From the NCBI GenBank assembly GCA_013298025.1, contig JAAFJE010000028.1:1-51797 (forward strand): 51,797 nucleotides of DNA, in the 5' to 3' direction. The position numbers and the translations under genes are program-made. This document shows positions 27,621-35,547 of the stretch, in pieces (positions within the stretch are counted from its first letter, which is position 1; the number at the start of each line of letters is the position of its first letter). Below the pieces are notes generated by a model. That model worked only from the letters and a program-made list of their open reading frames with translations, was not told the origin of the DNA and did not search any database. The stretch comes from Cytophagales bacterium. GTDB taxonomy: Bacteria > Bacteroidota > Bacteroidia > Cytophagales > Spirosomataceae.

Positions 27621-28037
27621 ATGAATGACAAAGGCACGCTAATAATTTACACAGACCAAACTTTTAGTGTTGGTCAAGATACTTTCATTGACAGCGTCGC
27701 AGACAACGGAAATGCCGTTGTTTTTGAAGATAATGAAGAAACAGGTTATTTTTATGCAGTTGATAGAACTGACAGTATTCGTATTTTAGACGCACTCCAT
27801 ATTTATGATGTTGCAAATGTTAGAGACAACAACAAGCCATCTAATGTTAAAATTTTATGGACAAAAGATGAAATGAAAGCTGTGTTATCAATTAACAATT
27901 ATTATCATGCCATTTTTGACTTCAAAGATAGAGCAGGTTATTGTAGAAATGGATTTCCCCATGCACAAGGTAATTGGGCATTCATCAAAGAAAGGCTTTT
28001 GACCGAAGAATTAATTGAAAAATTTGCCAAAGACTGA
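27621..28037 (+). CDS. DUF2251 domain protein
   Basis: A 138-residue soluble protein resembling the DUF2251 family, of unknown function. Recognisable family blocks are FSVGQDTFIDS (about 14-24), AVVFEDNEETGYFYAVDR (32-49), ILDALHIYDV (54-63) and the C-terminal YHAIFDFKDRAGYCRNGFP. The family is usually a lone cytosolic protein. Here it lies between a cluster of three multi-hairpin elements and the DpnII-like operon, 167 bases before dpnM. It is probably accessory cargo, but no role in restriction is shown. Codon use is A/T richer than in the preceding thiolase operon. Confidence 0.65.
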   Translation: MNDKGTLIIYTDQTFSVGQDTFIDSVADNGNAVVFEDNEETGYFYAVDRTDSIRILDALHIYDVANVRDNNKPSNVKILWTKDEMKAVLSINNYYHAIFDFKDRAGYCRNGFPHAQGNWAFIKERLLTEELIEKFAKD

Positions 28038-28077
28038 TAAACGTTAAATAAAACTCACGGCATGACTGTTTCGGTAA

Positions 28078-28106
28078 CTCTCAGGCAGTCATACAATGCC
28101 TGAGAG
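28078..28106 (+). terminator. Hairpin downstream of the DUF2251 gene
   Basis: A 10-bp perfect stem (CTCTCAGGCA / TGCCTGAGAG) with a 9-base loop, followed by CTATTTAAAAA; a weak U-tract, but well placed. Confidence 0.5.
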
Positions 28107-28137
28107 CTATTTAAAAAGCAATGTAATATTTTCGAGC

Positions 28138-28184
28138 TTCAAATTTACCCATAGTGTTCTACCAAATAATGTCGTAAATTTGAA
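28138..28184 (+). promoter_or_regulatory. Inverted repeat overlapping the -7 element of the DpnII-like operon
   Basis: An 11-bp perfect inverted repeat (TTCAAATTTAC at 28138-28148, GTAAATTTGAA at 28174-28184) brackets 25 bases. The right arm contains TAAATTTG (28175-28182), a -7 consensus match 22 bases before the methylase ATG. The placement suits an operator for the operon; no regulator gene is adjacent. Confidence 0.45.
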
Positions 28185-28204
28185 TGTATAATTGACCAAA
28201 AATA

Positions 28205-29131
28205 ATGACTGAATATAACATAGCAAAACCTTTTTTGAAGTGGGCAGGGGGCAAAACCCAGCTTATTTCCGAGATTGCACGTGTTTTGCCGAAACACATT
28301 ACACGAACAAACTTTACCTATATCGAACCTTTTGTTGGTAGTGGGGCGGTACTTTTTTGGATGTTACATAACTTTCCTCATCTGAAAAAAGCTATCATTA
28401 ATGACATCAACGAAGATTTAATCAATACTTATAGAACCATCGCTTCAAAACCGAAAGAATTGATTTCAATTTTGCAAATTCTACAAAATGAATACCATAA
28501 TTTAGAAGGAAACGAAGAAGATAAAAAAAGCTATTACTACCAAAAAAGAGAACTGTATAATTTAAGAAAAGAAGAGCAAATCGGACAAGCCGCTTTGTTT
28601 ATCTTTCTCAATCGTACCTGCTTTAATGGACTTTACAGGGTGAATAGAAGGAACGAATATAACGTTCCGATGGGGGGGTATAAAAAACCAACTATTTGCG
28701 ATAATGAGAATATTTTAGCCGTAAGTAACGCACTACAAAAGGTAGAAATCCTGTGCGGAGATTTTGAGCAAACGCTTGATTTTTCTGAACAAAACTCACT
28801 TTTCTATTTTGATCCCCCTTACAAACCATTAAGCGAAACATCAAGCTTCAATTCGTATGCAAAAGATGTATTTAACGACAATGAGCAGATTCGCTTAAAA
28901 GAGTTTTGTTCAAAATTAGACCTCTTAAATCACACTTGGATTTTAAGTAATTCGGACGTGAAAGGAAAAGATGATAGCGTTCATTTCTTTGACGATTTAT
29001 ATGCTGATTTTAATATTCAGCGTGTTGAAGCAAGACGAAGTATCAACGCAAATCCAGAGAAAAGAGGCGTATTGACGGAATTATTAATTACAAATCAAGT
29101 GAATAGCAAAGAATATGTCAGAGTCATTTAA
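28205..29131 (+). CDS. dpnM: DpnM-like alpha-class N6-adenine DNA methyltransferase (GATC)
   Basis: Methylates adenine in duplex GATC; the site is inferred from family. The 308-residue Dam/DpnM-like enzyme has motif X KWAGGK (12-17), AdoMet motif I EPFVGSGAV (about 41-49), a target-recognition region, and catalytic DPPY (203-206) followed by KPLSETSSFNSY. Motif order I then IV with the recognition domain between is the alpha class. It is the first gene of a three-gene operon and its end overlaps the endonuclease start by 17 bases. One of the few GATC sites in the window lies within its own DPPY codons (28811). Confidence 0.93.
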   Translation: MTEYNIAKPFLKWAGGKTQLISEIARVLPKHITRTNFTYIEPFVGSGAVLFWMLHNFPHLKKAIINDINEDLINTYRTIASKPKELISILQILQNEYHNLEGNEEDKKSYYYQKRELYNLRKEEQIGQAALFIFLNRTCFNGLYRVNRRNEYNVPMGGYKKPTICDNENILAVSNALQKVEILCGDFEQTLDFSEQNSLFYFDPPYKPLSETSSFNSYAKDVFNDNEQIRLKEFCSKLDLLNHTWILSNSDVKGKDDSVHFFDDLYADFNIQRVEARRSINANPEKRGVLTELLITNQVNSKEYVRVI

Positions 29132-29954
29132 AACCTTCTTATCTCAATTATCAGAAACAAATGCTACCTTGGATTATTTTACTGATTTTGGAAAAATAAT
29201 TAACAATGTTTCTAAAATTGAGCTAAAGCTCAACCAACTCAATTATTTAATTGGTAAAGAAGATTTAAACCAAGCCATAATCGAGTTATACCAAGAAACT
29301 CCAAAGGCATTTACTGTGCTGGATATTTTGATTGCTGTAAGAACCAAAGAAAAGAAAAAGACTTTTAATAACGAGGGCAAAATTGTTTTAGTAGAATCGT
29401 ATTTTCACAATGTAGATTCTATTATTGAGTTTATTCACGAAACAGGACTGGGTGAAGTTTTTAAAAATAGAAACATTAAAAATTTGGTGGATTATGTTTT
29501 TGGAATAGAAACTGGATTTGACACACATTCAAGGAAAAATCGAGGTGGTGATAATATGTCTAAAGCCGTAGCTTTACAATTTAAAAACGCTAAAATACCT
29601 TACAAAAGAGAGGTAAATAGCACTGATTTTAAGGATATTACCAGTTTAGGTGAAGACGTAAAGCGTTTTGATTTTGTTATCAAAACCAAAATGAAGACCT
29701 ATTTAATTGAAACTAACTACTACAACAGCAACGGTTCTAAGCTCAATGAAACAGCAAGAGCCTATTCTGATGTTGCTCCAAAAATTAATCAGTACGAAAG
29801 TTACGAATTTGTTTGGATTACAGACGGACAAGGCTGGCTCTCTGCCAAAAATAAATTAGAAGAAGCATACAACATTATACCAAGTGTGTATAATTTGACA
29901 ACACTTGAAGATTTTATCAAGAAAATCCAACATGAAGAAGCTTTAACTTTTTAA
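29115..29954 (+). CDS. dpnB: DpnII-family type II restriction endonuclease (GATC)
   Basis: Predicted to cut unmethylated GATC. The 279-residue protein matches the DpnII/MboI family over its length, including the conserved GIETGFDTHSRKNRGGDNM block near 135-152. The presumed active site is D186 in RFDFVIK and E199-T-N201 in LIETNYYNSNGSKLNE, a variant of the PD-(D/E)xK motif seen in this family. The start (ATG 29115) is inside the methylase gene, which couples their translation. Here it sits between the two methylase genes, unlike the dpnM-dpnA-dpnB order of Streptococcus pneumoniae. Confidence 0.93.
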   Translation: MSESFKTFLSQLSETNATLDYFTDFGKIINNVSKIELKLNQLNYLIGKEDLNQAIIELYQETPKAFTVLDILIAVRTKEKKKTFNNEGKIVLVESYFHNVDSIIEFIHETGLGEVFKNRNIKNLVDYVFGIETGFDTHSRKNRGGDNMSKAVALQFKNAKIPYKREVNSTDFKDITSLGEDVKRFDFVIKTKMKTYLIETNYYNSNGSKLNETARAYSDVAPKINQYESYEFVWITDGQGWLSAKNKLEEAYNIIPSVYNLTTLEDFIKKIQHEEALTF

Positions 29955-29980
29955 AAATCTGCAAATTAATACATCTATAA

Positions 29981-30865
29981 ATGATAAGCCCATTTTTCAA
30001 ATCTGACGACAAAAACTTCTATCTTCTTCATGGAGATACCATGAAACTGTTGCCAGCATTTGAACATAAATTTGACATGATTTTTGCCGATCCGCCTTAC
30101 TTTTTATCAAATAATGGTTTGTCAATCCAAAACGGACAAATTGTAAGCGTAAACAAAGGAAAATGGGACAAGTCAGAAGGATTTGAATTTATCAACGACT
30201 TCAATCGAAAATGGCTTTCTTTGGCTCGTGATAAAATGAAAGATGATGCAACGATCTGGATTAGCGGAACCATGCACAACATTTTTTCAGTTGGTCAAAT
30301 ATTAACAGAATTGGGCTTCAAAATACTTAATGTGATTACTTGGGAGAAAACAAACCCACCGCCAAACTTTTCCTGCCGTTACTTTACTTATTCAACCGAA
30401 CAAATTATTTGGGCCAGAAAGCATAAGAATGTGCCTCATTATTTCAATTATGAACTTATGAAGCAATTGAATGGTGACAAACAAATGAAAGACGTGTGGA
30501 AATTGCCAGCCATTGCACCTTGGGAAAAATCTTGTGGTAAACATCCAACACAGAAGCCTTTATCAGTTTTAACTCGTTTGATTTTGGCTTCGACCAAGCC
30601 AAATGCTTGGATTTTAGACCCATTTTCAGGTAGTTCGACAACAGGAATTGCGGCAAATTTAGCAAATAGGAGATTTTTAGGAATAGACCAAGAGGAAGCG
30701 TTTTTGAATATAGGCAAACAAAGAAAGCTTGAAATTGAAAATCCCAAAATTGCCACCATGTACCGACAAAAAACGGGTGGTTTCAACTACAACAATGAGA
30801 TCGAGTTGTTCCTTTCCAAAGAATCCAACATTGAATATAGCCCAGAATTAAACCTTTCAGTTTAA
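29981..30865 (+). CDS. dpnA: DpnA-like beta-class N6-adenine DNA methyltransferase
   Basis: Second methylase of the system. In pneumococcus the homologue can methylate single-stranded GATC DNA and protects incoming transforming DNA; that role here is by analogy. The 294 residues have DPPY first (37-40, in MIFADPPYFLSNNGL), then a recognition region with WEKTNPPPNFSCR, then HPTQKP and AdoMet motif I DPFSGSSTTG (about 213-222). This order defines the beta class. It starts 26 bases after the endonuclease and ends at a hairpin shared with convergent polA. Three GATC sites occur inside it. Confidence 0.92.
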   Translation: MISPFFKSDDKNFYLLHGDTMKLLPAFEHKFDMIFADPPYFLSNNGLSIQNGQIVSVNKGKWDKSEGFEFINDFNRKWLSLARDKMKDDATIWISGTMHNIFSVGQILTELGFKILNVITWEKTNPPPNFSCRYFTYSTEQIIWARKHKNVPHYFNYELMKQLNGDKQMKDVWKLPAIAPWEKSCGKHPTQKPLSVLTRLILASTKPNAWILDPFSGSSTTGIAANLANRRFLGIDQEEAFLNIGKQRKLEIENPKIATMYRQKTGGFNYNNEIELFLSKESNIEYSPELNLSV

Positions 30866-30909
30866 AGTCTTTTTTTAAAAATACTTCACTCATACCATGA
30901 CAAAAAGCT

Positions 30910-30941
30910 AGGTTTGCCAACTGTTGAAAGTTGGCAAACCT
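30910..30941. terminator. Bidirectional terminator between dpnA and polA
   Basis: A 13-bp stem (AGGTTTGCCAACT / AGTTGGCAAACCT) with loop GTTGAA. Leftward it is followed by AGCTTTTTG, which suits polA termination. Confidence 0.75.
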
Positions 30942-30955
30942 ATAGCTTATCAAAA

Positions 30956-33775
30956 TCAATGTGCTTCAAGCCAGTTATTACCTGTGCCCATGCCTGTTTC
31001 CATTTTTACAGGAAAATCAATGGCGTGAATCATCAGTTCGTTGACACGCTCTTTCAGCAGGTCGATTTCGGCAAGGTGAGCATCAAAAACCAATTCGTCA
31101 TGTACCGTAAGAATCATGCGTGATTTGAGCTTTTCTTGTTTGATAAAATCATGAATACGAATCATCGCTACCTTAATCATATCGGCTGCCGAGCCTTGAA
31201 TGGGGGCATTGATGGCGTTGCGTTCGGCAAAACCTCGCTCTACCATATTCTGCGAATTGATGTCACGCAGGTACCTGCGTCTGCCCAAAATGGTTTCGAC
31301 ATAACCTTTGTCACGAGCTTCAATCACGGCGATATCCATGTATTTTTTGATAGAAGGAAATTCTCGCCAATAATTATCAATAATTTCTTTGGCTTCGGTG
31401 CGTGAAATGGCAATTTGCTGCGACAATCCAAAAGCCGAAACGCCATAAATAATCCCGAAATTGACCGTTTTTGCCTTTCTACGCATCTCAGAAGTAACTT
31501 CGTCGAGGCTTACATTAAATACCTTGGCGGCAGTAGTAGCGTGAATATCTCTGCCTTGGTTGAAGGCTTCTATCATCGACTCGTCTTTGGCAAATGCTGC
31601 CATAATACGCAATTCAATTTGCGAGTAATCGGCTGAAAGAATGGTATATTCCTCATTTTTGGGAATAAATGCTTTCCGAATTTCTCGCCCACGTGGGGTA
31701 CGAATCGGAATATTTTGGAGGTTTGGATTGGTACTCGACAAACGCCCCGTTACGGCAACGGCTTGGTTGAACGACGTATGGATGCGTCCTGTTCGAGGTG
31801 AAATCAATTGCGGTAAGGCATCTACATAAGTTGACTTGAGTTTTTGCAACTCTCTAAAATCCAATATTTTTCTCGCTATTTCATGCTCCGATTCTAGCTT
31901 TGAAAGCACTTCTTCGCCCGTCATGTATTGCCCCGTTTTGGTCTTTTTGGCTTTGGGGTCGAGTTTGAGTTTGTCGAATAAAATTTCCCCTAATTTTTTG
32001 GGCGAACCAATGTTAAACTCAACTCCTGCCAAGGCAAAAACTTGGTCTTGTACCTCACGCATATCGTTTTCGAGGGTTTTCGACATATCGGCCAAAAAGT
32101 CGGTATCAATCCGAACGCCCTCTAGCTCCACGGCTGTAAGCACTTGTGTCAAAGGCATTTCAACCTTTTCAAATAAACTTACAGTACTGGCATTTTCAGA
32201 CAAAAGTGGGTGCAACTTATGCTTGAGTTGCAAGGTAACATCGGCATCTTCGGCGGCGTATTCTTTGATTTTTTCTACCGAAACATCACGCATATTGCCT
32301 TGCTTTGCTCCTTTTTTTCCAATCAATTCTTCTATCGAAACAGGAATATAATTGAGAAAATCTTCTGCCAAAATATCCATGTTGTGTCGTTTTTCTGGCT
32401 CAATCAAATAATGAGCCAACATGGTATCGTACAATTTCCCCTTTACTTCTATGCCGTATTGTTGCAGCATCATCAAATCGTACTTGATATTTTGAGCTAC
32501 TTTTTCGATTTTTTCATTTTCAAAAACAGGCCTAAACACTTCAAGTATCGCTTGTGCTTCGGTACGGTTGGCAGGAATAGGAACGTAAAATGCTTCGCCT
32601 TTGCGGTAAGCAAAAGCCAAGCCTACCAAATCGGCCTCAACGGCATCGACATCGGTGGTTTCGGTATCGAAGCAAATGCTTTCTTGTAAAAGTAAAAAAT
32701 GTACTAAATTTTGGTATAAAGCTGGGCTATCTATCAAATGGTACTCATGCACCGTATCATGAATCGTTCGCTTGGTCGAAACTACTGCCTCGGCATCACT
32801 TGCTGGCGTGGCAAAACCGAACAAATCCATTTGTCCGCCTGTAGGTTTACTGGCTGGCTTCGAGGATGCTACGCTTGGCTCAACGACTTCGGCGGTGCTT
32901 TCTTCTCCCAAAAGTCTTCTCCGAAGTGTTCTAAATTCTAATTCGTCTAATAATGGTGAAAGCAATTCCCGATTTACCTCCGTAATTTTCAGGGCTTCTT
33001 CGTCGTAGCTGATAGGCACTTCGCAGAGAATGGTTGCCAATTCTTTCGATAAAAGTCCTTGGTGGGCAAAATTGACGATATTTTCTTTTTGCTTGCCTTT
33101 GAGTTTATCGGCATTAGCAATGAGGTTTTCGACCGATTCAAACTCAGCGATGAGCTTTTGGGCTGTTTTTTCTCCGATGCCCGGAATGCCCGGAATGTTA
33201 TCAACGGCATCGCCCATCAACCCCAACATATCTATTACCTGCATCACATCTTTGATACCCCATTTTTCGCACACTTCTTTTGGTCCTAAAATCTCAACAC
33301 CTTTGCCCATAAAAGCTGGCTTGTACATTTTGATACGCTCTTCTACCAATTGCCCATAGTCTTTGTCGGGAGTCATCATATACACCTCCATTTCGCTATT
33401 GGCTTTTACGGCTTGTTTGGCAATCGTTCCAATCACGTCGTCGGCTTCGTAGCCATCCATAATAAGCAAAGGGATATTCATGGCTTCCACGAGGCGTTTG
33501 ACATAAGGTATCGCCACGGTAATATCTTCGGGTTGTTCTTGGCGTTGGGCTTTGTAGGCTTCAAATTGAATATGGCGAAACGTAGGTTTTGGCGTGTCGA
33601 AAGCTACGCCCAAATGCGTAGGCTTTTCTTTGGCAAGAATTTCAAGCAAGGTATTGGCAAACCCAAATACAGCACTGGTATTCAAGCCTTTCGACGAAAT
33701 GCGAGGTGTTTTTTGAAAGGCAAAATGTGCCCTGTAAATCAACGCCATTGCGTCGAGCAAAAAGAGTTTTTTCAT
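30956..33775 (-). CDS. polA: DNA polymerase I
   Basis: Repair and Okazaki-fragment polymerase, 939 residues, with all three activities apparently intact. The 5' nuclease domain (about 1-290) has LLDAMALIYRAHFAF and the Asp-rich GYEADDVIGT and MLGLMGDAVDNIPGIPG. The 3'-5' exonuclease (about 345-540) retains its acidic residues in CFDTETTDV (about 367) and YAAEDADV, so proofreading is expected. The polymerase domain has motif A DYSQIELR (about 714), the O-helix RRKAKTVNFGIIYG, and motif C VHDELVFDA (about 889). Leftward and single; diverges from the Mla-type ATPase gene. No GATC occurs in its 2.8 kb, as expected for a resident gene here. Confidence 0.97.
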   Translation of the reverse strand: MKKLFLLDAMALIYRAHFAFQKTPRISSKGLNTSAVFGFANTLLEILAKEKPTHLGVAFDTPKPTFRHIQFEAYKAQRQEQPEDITVAIPYVKRLVEAMNIPLLIMDGYEADDVIGTIAKQAVKANSEMEVYMMTPDKDYGQLVEERIKMYKPAFMGKGVEILGPKEVCEKWGIKDVMQVIDMLGLMGDAVDNIPGIPGIGEKTAQKLIAEFESVENLIANADKLKGKQKENIVNFAHQGLLSKELATILCEVPISYDEEALKITEVNRELLSPLLDELEFRTLRRRLLGEESTAEVVEPSVASSKPASKPTGGQMDLFGFATPASDAEAVVSTKRTIHDTVHEYHLIDSPALYQNLVHFLLLQESICFDTETTDVDAVEADLVGLAFAYRKGEAFYVPIPANRTEAQAILEVFRPVFENEKIEKVAQNIKYDLMMLQQYGIEVKGKLYDTMLAHYLIEPEKRHNMDILAEDFLNYIPVSIEELIGKKGAKQGNMRDVSVEKIKEYAAEDADVTLQLKHKLHPLLSENASTVSLFEKVEMPLTQVLTAVELEGVRIDTDFLADMSKTLENDMREVQDQVFALAGVEFNIGSPKKLGEILFDKLKLDPKAKKTKTGQYMTGEEVLSKLESEHEIARKILDFRELQKLKSTYVDALPQLISPRTGRIHTSFNQAVAVTGRLSSTNPNLQNIPIRTPRGREIRKAFIPKNEEYTILSADYSQIELRIMAAFAKDESMIEAFNQGRDIHATTAAKVFNVSLDEVTSEMRRKAKTVNFGIIYGVSAFGLSQQIAISRTEAKEIIDNYWREFPSIKKYMDIAVIEARDKGYVETILGRRRYLRDINSQNMVERGFAERNAINAPIQGSAADMIKVAMIRIHDFIKQEKLKSRMILTVHDELVFDAHLAEIDLLKERVNELMIHAIDFPVKMETGMGTGNNWLEAH

Positions 33776-33785
33776 GCGTAAGATA

Positions 33786-33801
33786 AATCTGATGTCAGAT
33801 T
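33786..33801. promoter_or_regulatory. Palindrome next to the polA start
   Basis: AATCTGA-TG-TCAGATT, a perfect 7-bp-arm palindrome, begins 10 bases upstream of the polA ATG. It could be an operator or an mRNA leader hairpin; evidence is positional only. Confidence 0.3.
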
Positions 33802-34004
33802 CGTTTGTATAAATGTCTTAAACGATTTCAGAAGGAAGTTTCACTTATGGCTTCATTGGTTGTTTAAAATTACCAAAAAGCCATCCAATCGCCAAAAAAT
33901 TCTCTCATCAGACAACCCACACAAGTCTTTATCCGAATAAACGTTTGATAAAAAAATGTGTTTGGCTATTGCCTAACGAGCTTTCTCTACTAATTTTGAC
34001 TATT

Positions 34005-34754
34005 ATGATTGAAATAAAAGACATCCATAAATCTTTCGATGGCAGGGTCATTCTGGCTGGCATCAATGGGCAATTTACGCCCGGAAGTACTTCGCTAATT
34101 ATTGGAGGCAGTGGCACAGGGAAAAGTGTCTTGCTCAAATGTATGATTGGCATTGTAAAACCCGAAGCTGGACAAGTGCTATACAATGGGCGAGATTTTC
34201 ACCATGTTAGTGATGAGGTAAGAAAGGAAATTCGGCGAGAAATGGGCGTGCTGTTTCAAGGGGGAGCGTTGTTTGACTCGAAAACGGTCTTGCAAAATGT
34301 CAAATTTCCGCTCGATATGCTAACGAATATGTCGGAAAAAGAAAAAATTGAACGGGCTGAGTTTTGCTTGCAACGAGTAGGATTAGAAAATGCTGGCAAA
34401 CGGATGCCTTCTGAGATTTCGGGTGGTATGAAAAAACGGGTTGGCATTGCAAGGGCGATTGTGATGAATCCTAAATACTTGTTTTGCGATGAACCTAACT
34501 CTGGCCTCGACCCGCTCACGTCGGTTAAAATTGACGATTTAATCAAAGAAATTACCGAAGAGTTTAATATTACAACGGTGGTTATTACCCACGATATGAG
34601 TTCGGTGATGGGCATTGGCGAAAGTATTATGTTTTTGTACAAAGGGTATAAACTTTGGGAAGGCGACAAGCATAGTATTTTGCATTCGGATGTTGCTGAA
34701 TTGAACGAGTTTTTGTTTTCTAGCAAACTTTTACAGGATTTGCGAAAACCTTAA
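34005..34754 (+). CDS. MlaF-type ABC ATPase (lipid transport)
   Basis: Cytoplasmic ATPase of the Mla/Ttg2 phospholipid-transport type, 249 residues. Walker A GGSGTGKS is at 34-41, the Mla-typical GALFDSKTVLQNV follows the Q-loop, the signature is ISGGMKKRV, and Walker B plus D-loop is DEPNSGLDP (about 162-170), with switch His in VITHDMSSVM. The EPNSGLDP variant and the FDSKTV segment separate Mla ATPases from other ABC proteins. The permease MlaE and MCE protein MlaD, often adjacent, are not in the window; it looks orphaned between polA and a kinase operon. Start placed at ATG 34005; the upstream frame-open 20 codons are non-conserved. Confidence 0.88.
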   Translation: MIEIKDIHKSFDGRVILAGINGQFTPGSTSLIIGGSGTGKSVLLKCMIGIVKPEAGQVLYNGRDFHHVSDEVRKEIRREMGVLFQGGALFDSKTVLQNVKFPLDMLTNMSEKEKIERAEFCLQRVGLENAGKRMPSEISGGMKKRVGIARAIVMNPKYLFCDEPNSGLDPLTSVKIDDLIKEITEEFNITTVVITHDMSSVMGIGESIMFLYKGYKLWEGDKHSILHSDVAELNEFLFSSKLLQDLRKP

Positions 34755-34906
34755 CAATGCGAGGGATTGGGGATTTGGAGGGGAATTTGGATTTTCCGCC
34801 CTTTCTCCAACAAATTTGCTGTTTTATCACAATACGTTGCTTAATTACCATTGAAAATAATGCTGATGTGATGAAAAATAGTGTAACTAATCAATGAATT
34901 AACTCT

Positions 34907-35527
34907 TTAAATTCCATTGTTTTCAGCGAAAGCAATGAGTTCAGCTACTTTATGGATATTAAGTTTAAAATAAATATTCTTTCTATGAGATTTTATCGTT
35001 TCCTCAGTGAGAAATAACTTTTCTGCTATTTTAGCATTGTTCATACCTATTTTGATGAGTCTTATAATTTCAATTTCTCGTGGCGTTAACGAAAACAGTT
35101 TGACAAATAAATCGTCATGATGGAGATTTCCTGCAATTTGTTTAAGTTTTGGATCATAATAATTTATACCTGACAAAACAGCATTAATTCCTTTAATTAG
35201 TTCTTCTTTAGTAGAATGCTTGAGCATATATCCGTGAACTTGAAGCTGTTTTGATTGCTCTATAAACTTAGTTTCATCATACATCGAAAGAAAGATTATC
35301 TTCAACAACTCAAAAGAATATTTTATTTCTTTGACAATATCGAAGCCATTAATTGATGGTAAGTTGATGTCTAATAAAATAACATCAGGTTTTTTGAGAA
35401 AAATTGTTGGAAGAACTTCTTTACCATCATATACTTGTGCTACTACATCGAAAGTATCTGATAACAATTCTCTGATTCCTTCATTAAAAAGGGTATGGTC
35501 GTCGGCAATTAGAACTTTATATTTCAT
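34907..35527 (-). CDS. NarL/LuxR-type response regulator
   Basis: A 206-residue two-component regulator. The receiver domain (about 1-120) has the acidic pair D9/D10, phospho-acceptor D53 in ILLDINLPS, and the conserved Lys in KHSTKEE. The C-terminal LuxR-type HTH (about 142-206) has LTPREIEIIRLIKIGMNNAKIA and EETIKSHRKNIYFKL. Its cognate kinase is encoded 20 bases upstream on the same strand. A/T richer than the Mla and polA genes, and one GATC site (35152) lies in it, both hints of recent acquisition. Confidence 0.95.
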   Translation of the reverse strand: MKYKVLIADDHTLFNEGIRELLSDTFDVVAQVYDGKEVLPTIFLKKPDVILLDINLPSINGFDIVKEIKYSFELLKIIFLSMYDETKFIEQSKQLQVHGYMLKHSTKEELIKGINAVLSGINYYDPKLKQIAGNLHHDDLFVKLFSLTPREIEIIRLIKIGMNNAKIAEKLFLTEETIKSHRKNIYFKLNIHKVAELIAFAENNGI

Positions 35528-35547
35528 GGTGTGTCGTTAATTTACGC

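Noticed and set aside
28138-28184. Inverted repeat as rho-independent terminator
   Set aside because: The stem is AT rich with a 25-base loop and lies on the promoter side of dpnM without a U-tract.
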